64,000 bases of DNA from Gibbula magus (Eukaryota > Mollusca > Gastropoda > Trochida > Trochidae), in the NCBI GenBank assembly GCA_936450465.1, contig OW388298.1:7052035-7116034 (forward strand). Direction: 5' to 3'. Under the pieces are notes generated by a model. It was not told the origin of the DNA. It made no database searches and saw only the letters and a list, made by a program, of their open reading frames with translations. The position numbers were made by a program, and so were the translations under genes. Shown piece after piece: positions 40,201-45,623 of this stretch; positions within the stretch are counted from its first letter, which is position 1; the number at the start of each line of letters is the position of its first letter.

Positions 40201-43200
40201 TTTTCACTTAAACGTAATAAGAATGATTTTGGATGATAAATAGAATCTCACCCTTGTGTCTTCTGATATCAAATATATCAACACTCGTTGATAAAAGTCA
40301 AAGTATTCTCGGCAAGCCTCGGATATTTGTAACTTATCAACTCGTGTTGATATATTTGATATCAGAAGACACTTGGGTGAGATTCTCTATTTCTTCATAT
40401 GGAAATATTAGTTTAACGTTATCAGTTTATAACTCATATTTGATAATTGTAAATCACCTGGTATATATGAACAAAGTTCATAATAATGATTTTTCAATAC
40501 TTAATACCTAGAAGTAGGGTAAATATTTATAAATATCTAAAATATTTAGATTTTAATAAATACATAATACAAATTGATTAAGTTTCATTTTTGCGAATTA
40601 TAACAATTATTCATGTTGAAAATATTTTGCAGGAATATATGATTCAAGTATCGTATTTGCTTGTTACAGGAGGAGAACATCGACCTAGAGGAGTTGGAAC
40701 AGTTTGCGAAAACATTCAAGAGAAGGCGCATCGAATTAGGTGAGGGCTTGAGGAGACTGAGGCATCCATTTTGTTTTCAATCTCTCCCCTTTGAGGTTAC
40801 TCCAATCAGTTCTTCCATCCTAACCTTTGTTGTATATGGAGCACTTATCGGATAGAAGTTGCATCAGACGTTAGTTGTCCAATCAGCAGTGTTGTTCCAA
40901 ACTAAGCATTCTTGACTGTCAAAATGACTAGAGTGTCTTTTGATTTGGAACTTGTTTAGGATCTTTGAGAAACCGCTGAACAAATCTGTAGAAGTAATAT
41001 TTATGTTTTCCACCAATGGGTGATTGCTTTTGGTTGAGTTTAAGTTTGAGTGATGTTTGCCTTTGTCTTAATGTAATGTGATTACCATTTATCAAATTTA
41101 TTATACCCCCGCCTTACAGCGTAAGCGGGGGTATATAGCGTCCATTCTTTCCGTCCGTCCGTCTGTCCGTCTGTCTGTCTGTCCGTCCGTCCCAAAACTT
41201 TGTGCGGAGCAGATCTCCCAAACTATACATGCTAGCACCACCAAACTTCATACACATGTCAACCATGATCCCTAGTTGTGCCTTTTGAGGGTTAGAACTA
41301 TTTCTGAATTTCATTTTTTTCGGTTTCCATGGAAATGTGACTAAAAAATGACTTTTTGAGGAAGTCATTTTGTGCGGAGCAGATCTCCAAAACTATGCAT
41401 GCTAGCTTCATCAAACTTCATTCACATGTCAAACAGGATATCTAGTTGTGCCTTTTGAGGGTTAGACCTATATCTGAATTTTATTTTTTGTGGTTTCCAT
41501 GAAAACGTGACATAAACAGGGACTCTATAGAGAAGTCTTGTTGTCCGGACCATATCTCCCATACTATGCATGTCAGCTTCACTTAACTTGATACAGAGGT
41601 TAACCATGATCCCTAGATGTGTCTTTTGAGGGTAAGACCAATATGCAAATGCTATTTTTGGATGGTTGCTATGGAAACATGACTTCAACAGTGACTATGT
41701 AGAAGTCAGTTTGTCCTAAGCATATCTCCTGTTCTATATTTGAAAGCACCACCAAACTTGAAACACATGTCAACCATGATCCCTAGATGTGTCTTTTGAG
41801 GGTAAGACCAATATGCAAATGCTATTTTTGGATGGTTGCTATGGAAACATGACTTCAACAGTGACTATGTAGAAGTCAGTTTGTCCTAAGCATATCTCCT
41901 GTTCTATATTTGAAAGCACCACCAAACTTGAAACACATGTCAACCATGATCCCTAGCAACTTCCCAATGCAAGGCATAACTCTTGCCAGTCTCCATTACT
42001 GGCTGATTTAGGCCTTGCAGTATTTCCTTAAGAAATCTGTGTTTAGAAATCCAGGCCCGCTATGCATTTCCAGTGCAGCGATTCACTGCCTCGACACAAG
42101 AAAGCGAGGGAAATACCGCAAGGGTTAAATCAGCCAGTAATGCAGACTGGCAAGAGTTATGCCTTGCGTTTGGAATTTAGATCCCTTGATGTGCCTTTTG
42201 ACAACTGGACCTTAATTATATAGCTTACATCTTCCAATGTTATGTAGAAACATCTGAAGCTATGTGATCCACTTCATCAAACTGTATTGATATGTTAATC
42301 TATAGCCACAGATTTATAATTTGCTTATTTGAAACTTCTTTGACCTAAGCGGGAAGCGGGGGTATGTGAGCTTTGCTCGCTTCTACACTTGTTCAGAAAG
42401 AATGACTATTATCGCGAGTCCAATTAACAATGTTGTCTATTCCAGGTTTCACACAAGGTGACGTTGGGTTAGCGATGGGGAAGCTGTACGGGAATGACTT
42501 CAGCCAGACGACTATATCCAGGTTCGAGGCCCTGAACCTGAGTTTTAAAAACATGTGCAAACTGAAGCCACTCCTTCACAAATGGCTACAGGATGCAGAC
42601 GCCATGGCCAGCAACCCGGCAGCCATCAGTAGTGCGAGTGGTGGCGCCATCACGCCAGAATCAATAAGCAGACGGCGTAAAAAACGGACAAGTATAGACA
42701 CTTCAGTGCGTGTGGCTCTCGAGAAGAGCTTTCTTCTCAACCCGAAACCATCGTCAGATGAAATTACGATCCTGGCGGACAACCTCAACATGGAGAAGGA
42801 GGTCGTGAGGGTTTGGTTCTGTAACCGACGACAGAAGGAGAAGCGGATAAATCCGCCTTCGTCGTTGAGCAGCACCCAGATGCAGATGATGACTGGGATC
42901 AATGTCAACCAGAACCTGATGACCCCGCAGAATCAATCCACAAATTCCAACAATACCTCCAACGTCGTCGCTGTTTCGACGTCAAATCCAAACTTTTCCA
43001 ATACAGGACAGAATATATTCGTCAGTAATCCCACCTCCATGGTTTTGTCGTCTCCGACAAACCTCGTCATTCCGAATGTAACGTCTGTATCCTCTACCTC
43101 CCAGTCGCAGAGCATTGTTTCCGCGGCAACAGCTCTAGCGAACGTAGCGCCAGGAGCAACAGTGTCCAGTCATAATCTGATTGCTTCAGAGGCCAGTGAA

Positions 43201-43215
43201 GAAGATGCCTCGTGA
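10434..43215 (+). CDS. POU2F: POU class 2 homeobox transcription factor (Oct-1/Oct-2 type), nine coding exons
   Basis: Nine exons join without a frame error into 600 codons plus a stop: 10434-10470, 23016-23098, 33336-33488, 34103-34198, 35406-35627, 37176-37301, 38218-38463, 40670-40739, 42446-43215. Residues 41-321 are Gln/Thr/Ala-rich (activation-type). Residues about 322-396 are the POU-specific domain, with [30 protein letters not shown] and [13 protein letters not shown]. Residues about 420-479 are the POU homeodomain, starting RRRKKRTS, with [18 protein letters not shown] and Cys at the POU-type recognition position. The linker is short and the tail of about 120 residues is Ser/Thr/Asn-rich. 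The closest family is POU2F (octamer ATGCAAAT binding, nuclear). The gene spans about 33 kb of repeat-laden introns and lies head to head with the DEDD-like gene. The tail is shorter than in vertebrate Oct-1. Confidence 0.95.
10620..10780. promoter_or_regulatory. Octamer-motif cluster at start of POU2F intron 1
   Basis: Two exact octamers (ATTTGCAT at 10648-10655, ATGCAAAT at 10710-10717, the latter overlapping as ATGCATGCAAAT) and two seven-of-eight matches (ATTTGCAG at 10628, TTGCAAAT at 10765) lie within 145 bp, only 150-300 bases after exon 1. A homeodomain-like GTTTATTTATG follows. POU2F proteins bind ATGCAAAT, so autoregulation is the obvious hypothesis; no function is shown. Confidence 0.45.
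10781..11470. other. POU2F intron 1, unique sequence
   Basis: No exon or repeat seen. One further isolated exact octamer lies at 11323-11330. Confidence 0.35.
11471..12175. mobile_element. TIR element whose ends are arrays of AACTCGTACCCA
   Basis: Both ends are about 90-100 bp inverted repeats starting GGAAAACTCG and containing AACGAACTCG. Each arm is itself a short array of the word AACTCGTACCCA (four to five per end). About 700 bp in all. The interior has open frames on both strands (11703-12023) without recognisable domains. No target duplication was found. Arrayed subterminal words are typical of transposase binding sites. Confidence 0.7.
12482..14897. mobile_element. 2.4-kb TIR element with TTA target duplication
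   Basis: The ends are TGCCCCTATTTCAGTACGAG and the complement of TGCCCCTATTTCACTACGAG, each flanked by TTA (12479-12481, 14898-14900). A three-base TTA/TAA target is typical of PIF/Harbinger. The subterminal parts are rich in degenerate TTCGTA/TACGAA words (12530-12960 and 14760-14880). I found no transposase; the interior is AT-rich and non-coding, so it is probably non-autonomous. Confidence 0.7.
15201..17146. repeat. Minisatellite, unit about 56 bp, about 35 copies
   Basis: The unit contains GGAATGACTTGAGTAACCTC, TGTGGGGAGAGAATGTAACA and GAGGTAATGTGGG. From about 16750 a second monomer (AGGGATGAATCGATGAATCT with CTATTTGGAGAG) alternates with the first, forming a dimer of about 110 bp. One such dimer is also embedded near 16200. 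The long minus-strand open frame through it is a by-product of the repeat. Confidence 0.93.
17340..18484. mobile_element. Element with about 115-bp terminal inverted repeats
   Basis: The arms 17340-17456 and 18369-18484 are inverted copies (GTGGGACCCTTTGCAATGGT at the outer ends, CAGTGTTG and the GAGGGGGTCCTGGGG block at the inner ends). The 0.9-kb centre contains the minus-strand SINE at 17918-18155. No coding sequence and no target duplication could be identified. Confidence 0.65.
17918..18155 (-). mobile_element. tRNA-derived SINE
   Basis: The minus strand begins GGGGATGTAGCTCAGTTGGT (A box) and has GGGGTTCGAATCCTGGC (B box) at tRNA spacing. About 150 bp of unrelated body follow, then a tail of AATAAAGTG and repeated TTA. 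The 3' acceptor stem of a real tRNA is missing. Short, apparently complete copy. Confidence 0.85.
18684..20060. repeat. Minisatellite, unit 36 bp, about 37 copies
   Basis: The unit is AGTGCTTATTGGAGATCCAG followed by CGCTTAGTAGAGTTTT. It is very homogeneous until about 19990, then degenerates to about 20115. Since 36 is a multiple of three, one frame stays open for 462 codons (a 12-residue repeat), but it has no ATG start, no splice context and no similarity to known proteins. The main variation is CG versus TG at a single site in the unit. Confidence 0.95.
20116..21107. other. POU2F intron 1, unique sequence
   Basis: Nothing recognisable except T-rich runs at about 20707-20790. Confidence 0.35.
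21108..21402 (+). mobile_element. tRNA-derived SINE (family S), copy 1
   Basis: It starts GGCGGGATAGCGCAGTGGTT (A box). The B box is damaged. The body has CTTTGTCTGCAGTGGAGAAC, CCACCCATGGTTCGCTAGTT and GGGCTTTCTCCCTGCCATAA, and it ends GAAAGCGGCGTTAAACCC plus AACTCATCTCA. Other copies lie at 37455, 37901 and 49087, and a 3' fragment at 31151. Confidence 0.88.
22069..22575. mobile_element. TTAA-flanked MITE, family C, interrupted
   Basis: The ends are TTAAAGGGGCAG at the left and AACGTGCTACTGCCCCTTTAA at the right. The left terminus is split: its AGGGGCAG is followed by another element (22078-22223) and then repeated as AAGGGGCAGTAGCACGTTTT. Removing the insert restores a perfect TIR of about 24 bp. 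Termini resemble family D at 57398. Confidence 0.75.
22078..22223. mobile_element. hAT-like MITE nested in a TTAA MITE
   Basis: The TIRs are CAGGGATCGACACTCGCT and the complement of CAGGGGTAGACGCTCGCT. It is flanked by AAGGGG on both sides (22072-22077 and 22224-22229), or nine bases AAGGGGCAG if the CAG belongs to the target. The inside contains GGCTAGTGAAA-type words shared with the element at 23992. The CAGGGRT start is hAT-like; assignment is inferred. Confidence 0.7.
23016..23098 (+). CDS. POU2F: POU2F exon 2
   Basis: Acceptor TTTTGTGACCAG, donor TTG|GTGAGT. It encodes residues 13-40, a Gly/Asp/Glu-rich stretch that ends DDSIKPLNL. The phase is 1 in and 0 out, fitting exons 1 and 3. It is short and unconserved, so support is the splice sites and reading frame. 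Confidence 0.75.
23992..24209. mobile_element. hAT-like MITE related to the 22.1-kb insert
   Basis: The ends are CAGGGGTTGAAATTA and the complement of CAGGGTTCAAATTAGCACTA. The inside contains repeated CTAGTCC and GCTAGCC words like the 22.1-kb element. No clear target duplication. Non-coding, in POU2F intron 2. Confidence 0.65.
24466..24534 (+). mobile_element. SINE 3' tail fragment
   Basis: It contains CCACTAATGGCTGTGATACTG, then GCGTTAAACAATAACTCACTC and a CTCAC run. It matches the fragment at 55966-56025. Only the tail is present. Confidence 0.65.
25178..25204. repeat. (TA)n microsatellite
   Basis: An uninterrupted TA run of about 13 units, in POU2F intron 2. Confidence 0.9.
25398..25826. 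repeat. Hexamer array (CATTTA)n
   Basis: About 70 units of CATTTA, interspersed with CCTTTA variants and deletions that give TACTACATT. The open frames of up to 226 codons through it are repeat artefacts (Thr-Phe, Leu-His or Val-Asn dipeptides). Confidence 0.95.
25850..27600. other. POU2F intron 2, mostly unique sequence
   Basis: No exon recognised. A stretch at about 26640-26900 is less AT-rich than its surroundings and contains ATATGCAT and homeodomain-like TTTATCA words. A minus-strand open frame at 26630-26869 has no recognisable domain. It could be a conserved non-coding element, but this cannot be told from one sequence. Confidence 0.3.
27620..27995. repeat. Degenerate array of about 18-20 bp (TATTTGACAATTAT)
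   Basis: About 20 diverged units of TATTTGACRATTATTAGTA. It passes directly into the 45-bp array to its right. Confidence 0.8.
27996..28860. repeat. Minisatellite, unit about 45 bp, about 18 copies
   Basis: The unit is GGATTGTAAGCCAATTTATG, then TTAATGACAGGGTAATCTAG and TGGAG. The left third is diverged with variable length; the right two thirds (from 28430) are nearly identical 45-mers, so one minus-strand frame stays open for 156 codons. Not coding. Confidence 0.92.
28951..29482. repeat. Direct tandem duplication, two copies of about 265 bp
   Basis: Copies start AGGGTTGACTG at 28951 and 29234 and share GATAAAGATTTCTTTGCCCC, CAAACTGACAAACC and GTATGAACTAAGGCCTGTT. They have diverged by several small deletions, so the duplication is not recent. 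Confidence 0.85.
29625..29830. promoter_or_regulatory. Possible conserved intronic enhancer with octamer-like sites
   Basis: Within 130 bp lie GTTTGCATATAAATGA, ATTTGCAATTCA and CATTTGCAAATAAAA (near-palindromic octamer), in a patch of higher sequence complexity than its surroundings. Composition is like that of developmental enhancers bound by POU factors. Speculative without cross-species comparison. Confidence 0.3.
29888..30192. repeat. Minisatellite, unit 28 bp, 11 copies
   Basis: The unit is GGTTTTACACCTAGTAAAGG followed by ATAAGTGA. A five-unit block with the variants CAACAAGTGAAGG and CACCAAGCGAAGG is present twice, showing a higher-order duplication of about 140 bp. Confidence 0.95.
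30835..31150. mobile_element. Diverged copy of the 150-bp tandem-core element
   Basis: It has two partial units with GACACTTTGACCACTTTTCG, AACTCTTGTTAACAC and AAAGTCTTCAAATTTG, and the 3' end GGGGGACATTGCCATGTTGG with CAAACACTTGTT. All are shared with the element at 35885-36830. The 5' hairpin end is missing. Confidence 0.75.
31151..31290 (+). mobile_element. SINE family S, 3' fragment
   Basis: It matches the last 140 bp of the SINE at 21108, from TTCCAGCCGAT to GAAAGCGGTGATAAACCC. It directly abuts the 3' end of the tandem-core fragment. Confidence 0.75.
31498..31515. repeat. Homopolymer G run
   Basis: An uninterrupted run of 18 G, preceded by GGGGGT. It sits after CAGTGGCAGATCCAGGAATTT, a sequence that often forms the end of DNA elements. 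It has G-quadruplex potential. Confidence 0.85.
31890..32045. repeat. GCGCTTATT-repeat element
   Basis: It holds four to five occurrences of GGCGCTTATTGGAGACC-type words. The 36-bp minisatellite at 18.7 kb (AGTGCTTATTGGAGATCCAG) is clearly made from the same word, with CG to TG changes. Confidence 0.65.
32235..32430. mobile_element. Fragment of a further CCGT-containing element
   Basis: GTTATTCCACCGCTACGAAG is followed by a TCCGTCCGTACGTCTGTCTG microsatellite and then GTTTGAATATCATAAAACTTGACATGG-like text. This gives the same order of parts (end, CCGT run, body) as the three large elements further right. Confidence 0.45.
33336..33488 (+). CDS. POU2F: POU2F exon 3
   Basis: 153 bases, phase 0-0, residues 41-91. 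It is rich in Ser/Thr/Gly (a TGTGTGT-like run), then [10 protein letters not shown] and a hydrophobic [13 protein letters not shown] segment. Acceptor CATGTTTCAG, donor GTG|GTGAGT. Confidence 0.82.
33618..33722 (+). mobile_element. SINE 3' end fragment
   Basis: GTGTGTAGTGCTTTGAGC, then GATTTAGCGCGATATAAATA, then a repeated ATT tail, a common layout for SINE 3' ends. The head is not recognised. Confidence 0.5.
34103..34198 (+). CDS. POU2F: POU2F exon 4
   Basis: 96 bases, phase 0-0, residues 92-123. It encodes [20 protein letters not shown], a leucine/glutamine zipper-like stretch comparable to the LQQQLLLQQ segments of vertebrate Oct-1. Acceptor GTGTTTCAG, donor CAG|GTACTG. Read-through into the intron stays open for about 23 codons. 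Confidence 0.85.
34260..34335 (-). repeat. Dispersed monomer related to the 56-bp array
   Basis: CTCTTCCCATAGAGGTTACT...ATAACCTCTGTTACAT is the reverse complement of the 56-bp minisatellite unit of 15.2-17.1 kb. A similar monomer lies at 40786-40830 (TTTGAGGTTACTCC...TAACCTTTGTTGTAT). Both occur as single copies in other POU2F introns. Confidence 0.6.
34672..35368. repeat. CCTCA-rich array before POU2F exon 5
   Basis: About 700 bp of irregular CACCT/CGCCT/CCACC pentamer-like repeats, almost free of G on the plus strand. It ends about 38 bases before exon 5, so it forms an extreme C/A-rich lead-in to that acceptor. The open frames in it are artefacts. Confidence 0.93.
35406..35627 (+). CDS. 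POU2F: POU2F exon 5 (poly-Gln)
   Basis: 222 bases, phase 0-0, residues 124-197. It opens with a run of nine glutamines (mixed CAG/CAA) and continues Ala/Thr/Val/Pro/Gln-rich. Acceptor TTTCTCAG, donor CAG|GTTAGT. The CCTCA-rich array at 34672-35368 ends about 38 bases upstream of the exon. Confidence 0.87.
35885..36830. mobile_element. Tandem-core element, 150-bp units (subfamily 1)
   Basis: 5' end hairpin CCCCCGCCCGCAACGCGGAACGGGGG-type, a GTCCGTCCGTCCGTACGTCC microsatellite, five to six units of about 150 bp (CTTGTTTACGCGATATCTCA, AAAGTCTTCAAATTTGGT, TTGGTGACCTTG), and 3' end GGCGGGGGACATTGCCATGT with CAAACACTTG. Non-coding. The layout matches the tandem-core elements of molluscs that are often linked to Helitron-like transposition; class inferred. 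Lies in POU2F intron 5. Confidence 0.75.
36889..36930 (+). pseudogene. Relic of POU2F exon 6, first half
   Basis: After GAGTTCCAG the sequence reads [11 protein letters not shown], resembling [11 protein letters not shown] of exon 6. It is then interrupted by a stop. A shorter match (CTTAACTAGGATGTCAG, compare CTCAACTAGGAGGTCAG in exon 6) lies at 37081-37097. Probably a decayed exon duplication. Confidence 0.45.
37176..37301 (+). CDS. POU2F: POU2F exon 6
   Basis: 126 bases, phase 0-0, residues 198-239: [20 protein letters not shown], then [20 protein letters not shown]. The [10 protein letters not shown] segment is of the type found in the Oct-1 amino half. Acceptor TTTGGTTCCAG, donor CAG|GTAACT. 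Degenerate copies of its two halves flank it (36889-36930 and 37403-37450). Confidence 0.87.
37403..37450 (+). pseudogene. Relic of POU2F exon 6, second half
   Basis: The sequence is GTGTTTGTCAACCCGACTAA followed by a stretch reading VQPQLII. Translated, it gives [15 protein letters not shown], matching [15 protein letters not shown] of exon 6, about 100 bases downstream of that exon. There is no donor. A third scrap, TACAGCCTCAACTAATATAG, lies at 37855-37874. Confidence 0.6.
37455..37755 (+). mobile_element. SINE family S, copy 2, with inverted tail inside
   Basis: It starts GGGCGGGATAGCACAGTGGTT and has an intact B box, GGGTTCGAATCCTGC. At 37557-37585 it contains GGTGAGTTAGGGTTTAACGC, the reverse complement of the SINE's own 3' end. 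The rest of the body follows. Confidence 0.85.
37901..38130 (+). mobile_element. SINE family S, copy 3
   Basis: GGGTAGCACAGTGGTTAGCAC head, a shortened middle, then GGTTTCACTGTAATACATAG and GGCTTTCTCCCTGCAATAA. It lies less than 100 bases before exon 7. Confidence 0.8.
38218..38463 (+). CDS. POU2F: POU2F exon 7
   Basis: 246 bases, phase 0-0, residues 240-321. It has a long Gln/Ala/Pro-rich stretch, then [20 protein letters not shown]. Acceptor TTTCACTTCCAG. The donor GAG|GTTCGA is weak; reading through it adds VREF and stops, which would give a protein without the POU domains. Confidence 0.87.
38810..38885. mobile_element. Left part of palindrome-ended composite element, copy 2
   Basis: CACCCAAAACTGTGTTTCAC, then GAGATATCGCTTGTGTGAGA and an inverted GATATC block, as at 5236-5335. 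It is cut off by the tandem-core element and resumes at about 40029 with the TGACATCACAATG block and palindrome. Confidence 0.6.
38886..40028. mobile_element. Tandem-core element, 152-bp units (subfamily 2)
   Basis: 5' end ATCCCCCGTCAACATAGTTG with GGGGGGATAT, a GTCCGTCCGTTCG microsatellite, five to six units of about 152 bp (TTCGTTTCCGGAACAGAACT, AAGACATATCTCAACGAAAC, CAATCATCATGTGTAGATGT, CTTCGAGTTATTTTTTT), then an inverted match to the end seen at 2545-2575, and 3' GGCGGGGGATATGGCC. The repeated short minus-strand frames are repeat artefacts. It is inserted into another element. Confidence 0.78.
40242..40386. repeat. Near-perfect palindrome (foldback), copy F2
   Basis: Nearly identical to F1 at 6095-6238: same arms (TCTTCTGATATCAAATATAT) and apex (CTCGGCAAGCCTCGG), flanked by TAGAAT at the left and ATTCTCTAT at the right. 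Located in POU2F intron 7. Confidence 0.88.
40670..40739 (+). CDS. POU2F: POU2F exon 8 (start of POU-specific domain)
   Basis: 70 bases, phase 0 in and 1 out, residues 322-344. It encodes [20 protein letters not shown] and then IEL, the first helix of the POU-specific domain. Acceptor TGCTTGTTACAG, donor TTAG|GTGAGG. Confidence 0.95.
41104..42395. mobile_element. Tandem-core element, 160-168-bp units (subfamily 3)
   Basis: 5' end hairpin TACCCCCGCCTTACAGCGTA with GCGGGGGTATATAGCG, a GTCCGTCCGTCTGTCTGTC run, and four to five units of about 160-168 bp (GCGGAGCAGATCTCC, CATGTCAACCATGATCCCTA, GTTGCTATGGAAACATGAC). Two adjacent 168-bp units are almost identical (from about 41605 and 41774), and each carries an exact octamer ATGCAAAT. 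3' end GCGGGGGTATGTGAGC. It ends about 50 bases before exon 9 and hosts a nested MITE. Confidence 0.78.
41955..42179. mobile_element. MITE nested in the tandem-core element
   Basis: Inverted arms of about 45 bp (AATGCAAGGCATAACTCTTG, CCAGTCTCCATTACTGGCTG) close on a 110-bp centre. It is flanked by GATCCCT on both sides (41948-41954, 42180-42186), and splits the host unit at GATCCCTAGATGTG. A 5'-truncated second copy lies at 48569-48754. Confidence 0.8.
42446..43215 (+). CDS. POU2F: POU2F exon 9 (POU domains and tail, stop)
   Basis: A single exon holds the rest of the POU-specific domain (residues 345-396), the linker ([20 protein letters not shown]), the complete POU homeodomain (about 420-479) and the tail to TGA at 43213. 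The homeodomain key residues WFCNRRQ are intact. Acceptor TGTCTATTCCAG. The 3' UTR follows directly. Confidence 0.97.
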
Positions 43216-45623
43216 CGACCTATAAGTAGTACCAATGTTGCAAACAAATTTTAATTTGAAACACATAGTCTTGACCTAACGGAATTGACAATTTATCGCT
43301 GTGTACAGCTGATTGGTTGAGACCTACAAGCAGTACCAATGTTGCAGGAAAAGAATTATTTGAAAGAAATACTCTGTGACTATCTTGGCTTGCATCGAAT
43401 CAATGATTTGTTAAGAGGCCAGTGAAGAGAATGCATTGTGACGACCTACAATGTTTCCAAAATATTTTGATTTAGAAGGAATAGTCAGTGACTATATTGG
43501 CTTCACAGAATCGTTGGTGAGCCGACAATTTATGGTTGTGTACAGATAATGAATCGTCCAATGAGAAGGAAAGGACAATCGATGGACTCTTAAATAAACT
43601 CTTGGAGTCTTAAATAAACTCTCACAGTGCTAACATCATAATGGACAATGGTGTGACATGCAAAACATCAACATCAGGAGAAAGTCGAACCGGCAAATGA
43701 ACAAAGAAAAAATGATGGCAGTTTGATTGCATACTGATAATCTGTGTTCTTTTTGTCACTACTCTGCCATGACGCTTATGTGTATTTACACAGATCTTTA
43801 TTTGGAAAGGCATAAATCAGACATACATGTCTGAACTGACTTGTTATAGCATCTTCCTGATAGTACCATGTTGAGTTATAAGCCTTACAATTTCTAGGAC
43901 AATTCCAAGAGTTCAGCTCCCAATTGAAAATCAAAATATCACAAAGCCAAGATTGGGGATAGGTCGGTAATATTTCTAAATGGTTGAATTTGTGGGAGTG
44001 GGACTGAGGGTGTAAGCTGTCGGAGTGTTCAGGATCGGGGTAAAGCCCTTCCTCTTGGTCGATCTCCTTCGGCAACGAGCTTTCTTGCGACTGTAAGCCC
44101 ATGTGATCGGTCTTCAACTAACATTCTTGAGCACGCCCCAGGTTGAACAGGCCTAATGTCAGTTTATGTAGGTTGTGTCGTGGAGAGAAAGGGAGGTAAC
44201 TTAAGAGTTATATTTTGAAAAGATTGGGAGAAGCATACCCTTGCATAATTCCATACCACTGTAGAACCGCTTGCATGTTCATAATCGGCTAAAGTGCTTT
44301 GTGTCCCCTTGTAGATGAAATTGTAGATGTTTAATAATGTCAAATGTGATGCATAAAATGTGAGTGTTTATGAAGCATAAGATATGAAACGTATTTACAA
44401 GGGAGGTAACTCTTCTTAGCAGTTTCAAAGAGGGGGTTCACATATTAAAAAGTTTGTTTTTTTACACATTAAGGACACACACTTGAAGAAAAATGTCTTG
44501 GTGTAGAACTGCTTTATTTGACTAATATTCATTACAAAAAAATTCATTATATTTCTTTGAAAAATACTTTTAAGGAGTAATTCTGTCATTGAATGAACCT
44601 GGTTTCCTTTCACAAAACACTGAGGTGATCATAAGCCATTACAGTAATGTTAGGATGATATTGAAAAATGTTTTTTTTCTGAAAATGTGTTGTGAAGAGC
44701 CACGACCCTGGTCTTCAAGGTGTTAAATGTCCTTAACTCATATCAATGAGATAAAATGTTAAACAATGTTTTAAATGAGCCTCAACAGCTAGTACAAGCA
44801 ATTTTTCAAATCCTATGTCTCAAATGTGACCTTCTGGCTGTTAGACTATTCTGAAACTTGGCAACCTGAGTTGCCTGAGGCATTGAGAGGGTTAAGTGTA
44901 TTCATAAGGCTTTTTCCTATGCAGCTTATTTTATACTGACTTCTATAGATGAAATTTGTTTTGTGCTTGTTATGAATGAAACATGATGAGTGAGTGTGAA
45001 AGGAACAAAGTTTCTAGTATTTTATACTTTTGTTTCTGATGAATGTCCTTTCGTATTTTTGTAAAAAAATCAGATGTGAAAGTTGTTTATTTTGTTCTTA
45101 AATTGATTTGGAGAAGCGTGGCTTCAACTACTGGCAAAGCGACTTTAGATGAATTTGGCATTATTTTTACAAATAGGATATTAAATATAATTGTAAAATA
45201 AAAACTAAAGTGGCACTTATTTTACTTTTCTAATTTTCGGGCATTTTCCCCATGGCATTTTGTTTAAGACTGGATTAGAAGTATTTATGACAGAAATATA
45301 GCATTTTAGATTATCCCAGGCATCAATAAATTTGATAAATAGTCTTTTTTTTCAGGTTAATAAAAGATATAATAATATTTTCATAAAAGAGTCAACCAAC
45401 TCCGAAACATGTAACATCACCTTTCTGGCTGATAACTACCTAGGTTGATGGCAGATATATCCCCTCTCTACTTTTACCCAACCTCCTGTTGGTTCAGTTT
45501 CCGTATCATTCAGTGGATCTCATGTTGCTATCCATACGTACAAGCGCCATCTTCTCAAACACATTTTAATAACTGTTCAGTTTTATTTCATACACTGTTA
45601 ATGCATGGTATTTGCGACTATCT

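Noticed and set aside
43776..44117. 113-codon minus-strand open frame.
   Set aside because: It lies in the probable POU2F 3' UTR on the opposite strand and resembles no known family.
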